Source: Caulobacteraceae bacterium (lineage in GTDB: Bacteria > Pseudomonadota > Alphaproteobacteria > Caulobacterales > Caulobacteraceae). From it: a stretch of DNA of 27,677 nt. This document shows, piece by piece, positions 23,265 to 27,677 of the stretch (its first letter is position 1; every line of letters begins with the position of its first letter). The notes beneath the pieces were generated by a model. The model saw only the letters and a program-made list of their open reading frames with translations, made no database searches and was not told the DNA's origin. The stretch is taken from contig JADZBR010000250.1 of NCBI GenBank assembly GCA_020852035.1, forward strand, positions 1-27,677. The letters are read 5' to 3'. The translations under genes were made by a program, and so were the position numbers.

Positions 23265-23527
23265 GCGACATGGCTCACGTCACCATCTACACCAAACCCT
23301 ACTGCCCCTATTGCATCCGCGCGCTCGACTTGCTCGAGAAGAAGGGGGTTGAGTTCACCGAGATCGAGGCCGCCTTCGACCCGGAGAAGAAGCGCGAGAT
23401 GATCCAGCGCGCGAACGGCGGCTCCACCTTCCCGCAGATCTTCATCGGCGACGAGCACATCGGCGGTTCGGACGACATGATGGCGCTGGAGCGGGCGGGG
23501 AAGCTCGATGCGATGCTGGCGGGCTGA
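23261..23527 (+). CDS. grxC: Glutaredoxin 3
   Basis: The protein is 88 residues from ATG 23261 (ATG 23270 is possible). It is a cytoplasmic dithiol glutaredoxin that reduces disulfides and glutathione adducts at the expense of glutathione. The active site CPYC has Cys15 and Cys18 after VTIYTKPY. The GSH-binding features STFPQIFIGDEHIGGSDDM, with the cis-Pro and GG motif, are present. It overlaps comF by four bases. The pairing of comF, grxC, nitrilase, DUF1178 and ubiG is a common alphaproteobacterial neighbourhood. Confidence 0.95.
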   Translation: MSDMAHVTIYTKPYCPYCIRALDLLEKKGVEFTEIEAAFDPEKKREMIQRANGGSTFPQIFIGDEHIGGSDDMMALERAGKLDAMLAG

Positions 23528-23534
23528 GATGCGA

Positions 23535-23635
23535 TGCGTCCCTCGAGACGCGCTTTGCGCTCCTCAGGATGACTATGTCAGCAGAAACCTCGTCATGGTG
23601 AGGGCGGCCCGCAGGGCCGTGTCTCGAACCACGCA
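23535..23635. repeat. Palindromic repeat ending exactly at the amidase start codon
   Basis: The left arm TGCGTCCCTCGAGACGC with an inner hairpin CGCGCTTTGCGC-like segment and CTCAGGATGA is mirrored by a right arm CCTCGTCATGGTGAGG, then GGCCCGCAGGGCC and GTGTCTCGAACCACGCA. A solo arm occurs at 16186-16220. The right end abuts ATG 23636, so the amidase mRNA leader is made of repeat sequence. Confidence 0.75.
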
Positions 23636-24457
23636 ATGAGTTTCCGCGCCTCCCTCGTTCAACTCCGCACGCCGGCCTCGCAGGATGCGGCGCTCGCTCA
23701 AGCCCTGCCGCTGGTGCGCCAGGCGGCCGGAGAAGGCGCGCGGCTGATCGCGACGCCGGAGGCGACCAACCTTTTGCAGAAGGACAAGGCCAGGCTGGCC
23801 GCCGTTCTGAAGCCGCTTGAGGACGATCCCTGCGTCGCCGGCCTGCGGGCAGCCGCCGCCGATCTCGGCGTCTGGCTGCTGATCGGCTCGGCGCTGGTCA
23901 GGCGGCCGGACGGCAAGGCGGCCAACCGTTCGCTGCTGGTGACGCCCAAGGGCGAGATCGCCGCCTGGTACGACAAGCTGCACATGTTCGACGTCGACCT
24001 GCCGACCGGCGAGACGGCGCGGGAATCGGAGAGCTACGAGCCGGGCGATCGGGCCGCCGTCGCCGATGTCGAGGGCGTCCGGCTGGGCCTTTCGATCTGC
24101 TACGACCTGCGCTTTCCGATGCTCTACCGGGCGCTGGCCGCGGCGGGCGCCGAGGTGCTGACCATCCCCGCCGCCTTCACCCGCCCGACCGGCGAGGCGC
24201 ACTGGGAAGTGCTGATGCGCGCCCGGGCGATCGAGACCGGCTCGTTCGTGCTGGCGCCGGCGCAGGGCGGCTTCCACGAGGACGGGCGCGGCACCTACGG
24301 CCATTCGCTGGCCGTCGCGCCCTGGGGGCAGGTCATCGGCAAACTCGACCACGACGAGCCGGGCGTACTGACGGTTGATCTGGACCTGGAAGAGGTGGTT
24401 AAGGCCCGCGCCGCCATACCGGCGCTGAAGAACGCCCGCGCCTTCACCGGACCATGA
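23636..24457 (+). CDS. Nitrilase-superfamily amidase (Nit1-like, deaminated-glutathione amidase type)
   Basis: The protein is 273 residues from ATG 23636. The nitrilase triad is complete: Glu42 in ATPEATN, Lys114 in YDKLHMFDVD, Cys155 in SICYDLRFP. The KLHMFDVDLP and GDRAAVADV blocks are those of the Nit1/NitFhit branch, whose known activity is hydrolysis of deaminated glutathione, a metabolite-repair role that suits the glutaredoxin neighbour. The substrate remains inferred. No ribosome site precedes the ATG because a palindromic repeat runs up to it. The stop overlaps the DUF1178 start (ATGA). Confidence 0.91.
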   Translation: MSFRASLVQLRTPASQDAALAQALPLVRQAAGEGARLIATPEATNLLQKDKARLAAVLKPLEDDPCVAGLRAAAADLGVWLLIGSALVRRPDGKAANRSLLVTPKGEIAAWYDKLHMFDVDLPTGETARESESYEPGDRAAVADVEGVRLGLSICYDLRFPMLYRALAAAGAEVLTIPAAFTRPTGEAHWEVLMRARAIETGSFVLAPAQGGFHEDGRGTYGHSLAVAPWGQVIGKLDHDEPGVLTVDLDLEEVVKARAAIPALKNARAFTGP

Positions 24458-24885
24458 TCAAATACGCCCTCACCTGCGAGCACGAGCACCCCTTCGAGGG
24501 CTGGTTCGGCTCGTCCGCCGACTACGACGACCAGCAGGCCAGAGGGCTGCTGGAGTGCCCGGTCTGCGCCTCCAAGGCGGTTCGGAAGCAGATCATGGCC
24601 CCGGCCGTGGCGGGGACGAAGCGCACCAAGCCCTCGGACGCCTCGCCGCAGATGCACGCCATGATGATGGAGGCCGCCGGCCGGGTGCGCCGGCACGTGG
24701 AGGACAACTTCGACTATGTCGGCGACGCCTTCGCCCGCGAGGCCCGCGACATCCACGAGGGGCGCAGCGAGGACCGCGGCATCTACGGCGAAGCCAGTCC
24801 CGCCGAGGTGAAGAAGCTGGTCGAGGACGGCGTGCCGGTCGCGCCGCTGCCGGACGCGCCGCCGAAACCGGACGAGATGAACTAG
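24454..24885 (+). CDS. DUF1178-family protein
   Basis: The protein is 143 residues from ATG 24454, overlapping the amidase stop by four bases. MIKYALTCEHEHPFEGWFGSS-type start and LLECPVCAS, with Cys8, Cys35 and Cys38, suggest a small zinc-ribbon N terminus. The conserved EDNFDYVGDAFAREARDIH and RGIYGEASPAEVKKLVEDG blocks identify the family. The C terminus is Pro-rich. Function is unknown; translational coupling to the Nit-like amidase is common in alphaproteobacteria and hints at a shared role. Confidence 0.9.
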   Translation: MIKYALTCEHEHPFEGWFGSSADYDDQQARGLLECPVCASKAVRKQIMAPAVAGTKRTKPSDASPQMHAMMMEAAGRVRRHVEDNFDYVGDAFAREARDIHEGRSEDRGIYGEASPAEVKKLVEDGVPVAPLPDAPPKPDEMN

Positions 24886-25062
24886 CGGCGCCGCTTGCTC
24901 GGCCGGCCGACGGGCGTATCCTTTGATCGTCGAAAAAGGCGGACCGGTTTGGTTAGCCCGGTCGTTCCCGCATGAGGCGGAAACTCTGGCTGGCGTTCGC
25001 GCCAAGTCCCGCGGCCTTCACCGTCGGCGCATCCTGCGCCGGCGCGGACAAGGACGTGGACC

Positions 25063-25485
25063 ATGCAACAGCAGATTTCTGTCATCACCCTCGGCGTCGC
25101 CGACCTGGCGCGCTCGAAGCGTTTCTATGCGGACGGCTTCGGCTGGGCGCCGGTGTTCGAGAACAAGGAAATCGCCTTCTACCAGATGAACGGTCTGGTG
25201 CTCGGGACCTGGCTGACCTCGCAGCTGGAAGGCGACATGCAGCGATCCGGCCTCGCGCGGCCCGGCGCCTTCGCCCTGGCGCACAACGTGGCTTCGGAAG
25301 CGGAGGTGCAGCCGCTGATCGACCGGCTGGCGGCGGCGGGCGGCAAGGTGCTGCGTCCCGGCGACGCCCCGCCGCACGGCGGCTTTCGCGGCTATGTCGC
25401 CGATCCGGATGACCACGCCTGGGAGATCGCCCACAACCCGGCCTGGCCGATCAGCCCGGAAGGCTATGTGAGGTTCCAGGCGTGA
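25063..25485 (+). CDS. VOC-family (glyoxalase/bleomycin-resistance fold) protein
   Basis: The protein is 140 residues from ATG 25063 with AAGGA upstream. It has two beta-alpha-beta-beta-beta modules: VITLGVADLARSKRFYADGF with GWAPVFENKEIAFYQ, and FALAHNVASEAEVQPLIDRL with GYVADPDDHAWEIAHNP. The closing DPDDHAWEIAHNP holds the usual C-terminal metal Glu; the N-terminal metal position appears non-canonical. The substrate is unknown; such proteins may be isomerases, dioxygenases or binding proteins. The 177 bases before it hold no clear gene, and it may have its own promoter. Confidence 0.86.
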   Translation: MQQQISVITLGVADLARSKRFYADGFGWAPVFENKEIAFYQMNGLVLGTWLTSQLEGDMQRSGLARPGAFALAHNVASEAEVQPLIDRLAAAGGKVLRPGDAPPHGGFRGYVADPDDHAWEIAHNPAWPISPEGYVRFQA

Positions 25486-25486
25486 T

Positions 25487-25645
25487 CCTTCTCCCCTTGC
25501 GGGAGAAGGTGTCGGCGTCGCCGACGGATGAGGGGTCTCTCAGGCCCATCCGTTCGCACCCGGCCGATCCGCTTTCGCAGCGTCGATAGTCTTCGACCCC
25601 TCATTCGACCGCTTCGCGGCCACCTTCTCCCGCAAGGGGAGAAGG
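25487..25645. repeat. 159-bp composite palindromic repeat, copy 2
   Basis: It has the same plan and exact length as 9195-9353. Outer hairpins CCTTCTCCCC-TTGC-GGGAGAAGG and its inverse are identical to copy 1, as is the spacer end GTCGATAGTCTTCGACCCCTCAT except for where it meets the inner stem. The inner stems differ: GTCGGCGTCGCCGAC (25511-25525) and CCGCTTCGCGG (25609-25619). It fills the space between the converging VOC and ubiG genes, starting just after the VOC stop and ending three bases before the ubiG stop. Confidence 0.85.
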
Positions 25646-25648
25646 AAG

Positions 25649-26407
25649 CTAGCTCGCCTTCGGCCGGGTCACGGTGATCATGTAGTTCACGTCGGCGTCC
25701 CGGCCCTGGCTCCACTTGCCGGTCAGGGGGTTGAAGGACACGCCGAAGGGGCCGTGGCCCTTCACCCCTTCGCCTTCGAGGAAGGCTTCCAGTTCCAGCG
25801 GCTTCAGGAACTTCTTCCAGTCGTGCGTGCCAGCCGGCAGCCAGCGCAGCACGTATTCCGCGCCGATCTTGGCCAGCGCGAGGGACTTCAGGGTGCGGTT
25901 GAGGGTGGCGACAACCATCAGGCCGCCGGGGGCGAGCAGGCGCGCACAGGTGCGCAGGAACTCGCCCGGGTCGGCGACGTGCTCGATCACCTCCATGTTG
26001 AGGATCACGTCGAACGGGCCCGCGCCCTCGGCCAGCAGCTGTTCGGCGGTGGCGGCGCGATAGTTGATCGAAAGGCCCTGTTCGGCCGCGTGGGTGGAGG
26101 CCGTGCCGATGTTGCGTTCGGAGGCGTCGACGCCGGTGACGGTGAAGCCCAGCCGGCTCATCGGCTCCGACAGCAGGCCGCCGCCGCAGCCGATGTCGAG
26201 CAGGCTCAGCCCCTCGAAGGGGCGCCGCGCCCCGCCGTCGCGCTGGAAGGCGACCAGGGCGTGTTCACGGATGAACTGCAGGCGCACGGGGTTGAAGCGG
26301 TGCAGCGGGGCGAACTTGCCGTTCGGGTCCCACCACTCGGCGGCGATGCGGGAGAACCGCTCGACATCGGCTTCGTCGACGGAGGTGCGGAGAGCTTCGG
26401 CGGACAT
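25649..26407 (-). CDS. ubiG: Ubiquinone biosynthesis O-methyltransferase
   Basis: UbiG methylates the two ring hydroxyls during ubiquinone synthesis, using S-adenosylmethionine. The protein is 252 residues from ATG 26407. The N terminus has FSRIAAEWWDPNGKFAPLH, the UbiG hallmark, followed by LHRFNPVRLQFI. SAM motif I is LLDIGCGGGLLSEPMSRLG (from residue 69), and ILNMEVIEHVADP is the acidic motif-II region. The C-terminal KFLKPLELEAFL and DVNYMITVTRP are also typical. It diverges from lysC; a 99-bp repeat lies in the shared upstream region. Confidence 0.95.
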   Translation of the reverse strand: MSAEALRTSVDEADVERFSRIAAEWWDPNGKFAPLHRFNPVRLQFIREHALVAFQRDGGARRPFEGLSLLDIGCGGGLLSEPMSRLGFTVTGVDASERNIGTASTHAAEQGLSINYRAATAEQLLAEGAGPFDVILNMEVIEHVADPGEFLRTCARLLAPGGLMVVATLNRTLKSLALAKIGAEYVLRWLPAGTHDWKKFLKPLELEAFLEGEGVKGHGPFGVSFNPLTGKWSQGRDADVNYMITVTRPKAS

Positions 26408-26422
26408 GGCCCTATCCTAACC

Positions 26423-26521
26423 GTCATCCCGGCCGGAGCGAAGCGTAGAGCCGGGACCCAGGGCGGTCGGCGAGGCGCTCGCGGCCCTGGGTCCCGGATC
26501 GGCTGCGCCGTCCGGGATGAC
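26423..26521. repeat. Nested palindromic repeat in the ubiG/lysC divergent region
   Basis: The outer arms GTCATCCCGG (26423-26432) and CCGGGATGAC (26512-26521) and the inner arms CCGGGACCCAGGGC (26451-26464) and GCCCTGGGTCCCGG (26484-26497) are both perfect inverted repeats. Similar CGTCATCCCGG elements are widespread in alphaproteobacteria. It leaves only about 60 bases for the lysC promoter. Confidence 0.78.
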
Positions 26522-26582
26522 AAGCCGGGGGGATGCCGTCTAGAAGCGCCCCGCATCATAGGAAACGAGGATCGTTCAGCGC

Positions 26583-27677
26583 GTGTCACGCTTGGTGATG
26601 AAGTTCGGCGGCACTTCGGTGGCCGACCTGGAGCGCATCCGGCGCGTGGCGCGGCTGGTGGCCGCCGAAGTCGCCGCCGGCCACCAGGTCGCGGTGGTGG
26701 TTTCCGCTATGGCCGGCAAGACCAATGAACTGGTCGCGTGGACCGACGGCGCCGGACCGGCGGCGCAAGGCATCGAACAGGTCGACGACGAATATGACGC
26801 CGTGGTCGCGTCCGGCGAGCAGGTGACCGCCGGGCTTCTGGCGCTCACCCTGCGCAACATGGGCCACCGGGCGCGCTCCTGGCTCGGCTGGCAGATTCCG
26901 ATCATCGCCGACGACGCCCACGGCCGCGCGCGCATCGACGACATCCCGCCCGAAAAGCTCGGCGACGCCATGAACACTGGCGAGGTGGCGGTGATCGCCG
27001 GCTTCCAGGGCGTGACGCGGGACGGGCGCATCGCCACGCTCGGGCGTGGCGGCTCGGACACCAGCGCGGTGGCCATCGCCGCGGCGCTGAAGGCCGAGCG
27101 GTGCGACATCTATACCGACGTGGATGGCGTCTACACGACCGACCCGCGCATCGAGCAGAAGGCCCGCAAGCTCGCCAAGATCTCCTACGAGGAGATGCTG
27201 GAGATGGCCTCCCTGGGGGCCAAGGTGCTGCAGACCCGCTCGGTCGAACTCGCCATGTCGCAGAACGTGCGCGTGCGGGTGCTGTCGAGCTTTGTCGAAC
27301 CCGGAGAAGCGCCCGGCCAGGGCACCATCGTCTGCGACGAGGAAGAGATCATGGAAAAGCGCATCGTCTCGGGCGTGGCCTCCAGCCGCGACGAGGCCAA
27401 GATCAGCCTGTTCGGCCTGCCGGACCATCCGGGGGTCTCCTCGGCGATCTTCGGGCGGCTGGCCGACGCCAACGTCAACGTCGACATGATCGTGCAGAGC
27501 CACGCCCGCTCGGAAGGCGCGGCGAACATGGAGTTCACGGTCGGCAAGCGCGACGCCAGCCGCACGGAGGAGATCGTCAAGGCCGCCCAGAAGGAGATCG
27601 GCTTCCAGGACGTGGCGGTCGACGAGGACGTCGCCAAGGTCTCGGTGATCGGCGTCGGCATGCGCAGCCACGCCGGC
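26583..27677 (+). CDS. lysC: Aspartate kinase, N-terminal 365 residues (runs off window)
   Basis: This enzyme phosphorylates L-aspartate, the committed step to Lys, Met, Thr and diaminopimelate. The start is GTG 26583 (MSRLVMKFGGTSVADL); an ACGAGG lies 12 bases upstream. The kinase fold shows KFGGTS (7-12), VVVSAMAGKTNEL, ASGEQVTAGLL, VAVIAGFQGV, LGRGGSDTSAVAIAAAL and IYTDVDGVYTTDPR. After about residue 262 come ACT domains (ISLFGLPDHPGVSSAIFGRL and ANVNVDMIVQS), the site of Lys/Thr feedback in the family. The C-terminal ACT part, from about KVSVIGVGMRSHAG on, is cut by the window end. Confidence 0.95.
   Translation, partial: MSRLVMKFGGTSVADLERIRRVARLVAAEVAAGHQVAVVVSAMAGKTNELVAWTDGAGPAAQGIEQVDDEYDAVVASGEQVTAGLLALTLRNMGHRARSWLGWQIPIIADDAHGRARIDDIPPEKLGDAMNTGEVAVIAGFQGVTRDGRIATLGRGGSDTSAVAIAAALKAERCDIYTDVDGVYTTDPRIEQKARKLAKISYEEMLEMASLGAKVLQTRSVELAMSQNVRVRVLSSFVEPGEAPGQGTIVCDEEEIMEKRIVSGVASSRDEAKISLFGLPDHPGVSSAIFGRLADANVNVDMIVQSHARSEGAANMEFTVGKRDASRTEEIVKAAQKEIGFQDVAVDEDVAKVSVIGVGMRSHAG

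Noticed and set aside
24886..25062. A small gene between the DUF1178 and VOC genes
   Set aside because: The open frames there are short, lack ribosome sites or run into the VOC gene in another frame; nothing looks coding.

Overview
The window is GC-rich chromosomal DNA from an alphaproteobacterium, most likely of the order Caulobacterales (Caulobacter/Phenylobacterium-like). The genus is an inference from gene content (lysC, EI-Ntr ptsP, prfA, prmC, DUF4167, DUF1178 and ubiG in one neighbourhood), strong G/C third-position bias and the style of the palindromic intergenic repeats. No tRNA, rRNA, CRISPR array, transposase or phage gene was seen.

Layout. 1-1907: the 3' end of a UvrD/PcrA helicase gene, then a small accessory patch. 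The patch holds an AT-richer DUF6680-type gene broken by one in-frame TAG, two palindromic repeats, a 171-residue orphan with a HEPN-like R-x4-H motif, and a second, decayed copy of the uvrD tail (1836-1907). The two uvrD tails bracket the patch, which suggests an insertion or recombination event at the helicase stop codon. 1979-2620: a DUF4126 membrane protein. 2728-7110 (minus): a run encoding a KDPG/KHG-type aldolase, fumarylacetoacetate hydrolase, phenylalanine 4-hydroxylase, a GNAT acetyltransferase and a beta-lactamase-fold serine hydrolase. Its core is phenylalanine/tyrosine catabolism. 7207-9142 (plus): an exported TPR protein and an M20 metallopeptidase.

9455-19715 (almost all minus) is the conserved housekeeping core: ptsP (EI-Ntr), a RodZ-like protein, ispG, two small unknowns, prfA, then a plus-strand GNAT gene, a MOSC protein, prmC and a DUF4167 protein with a long Arg/Asp mixed-charge tract. 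prfA and prmC act together: PrmC methylates the GGQ glutamine of RF1. Here they are separated by the GNAT and MOSC genes. 19890-21620: an alpha/beta hydrolase fused to a polytopic membrane domain. 21668-25485: a BioC/NDUFAF5-like methyltransferase head-to-head with comF, followed by grxC, a nitrilase-family amidase, a DUF1178 gene and a VOC protein. 25649-27677: ubiG (minus) diverging from the 5' part of lysC, which runs off the window.

Repeats are the most striking non-coding feature. At least four palindromic families occupy the gaps. Two full copies of one composite element (9195-9353 and 25487-25645) are both exactly 159 bp, and their inner stems differ in sequence but keep pairing. No complete new multi-gene system is visible. 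The strongest leads are the uvrD-bracketed patch with its amber-interrupted gene, and these structured repeats.
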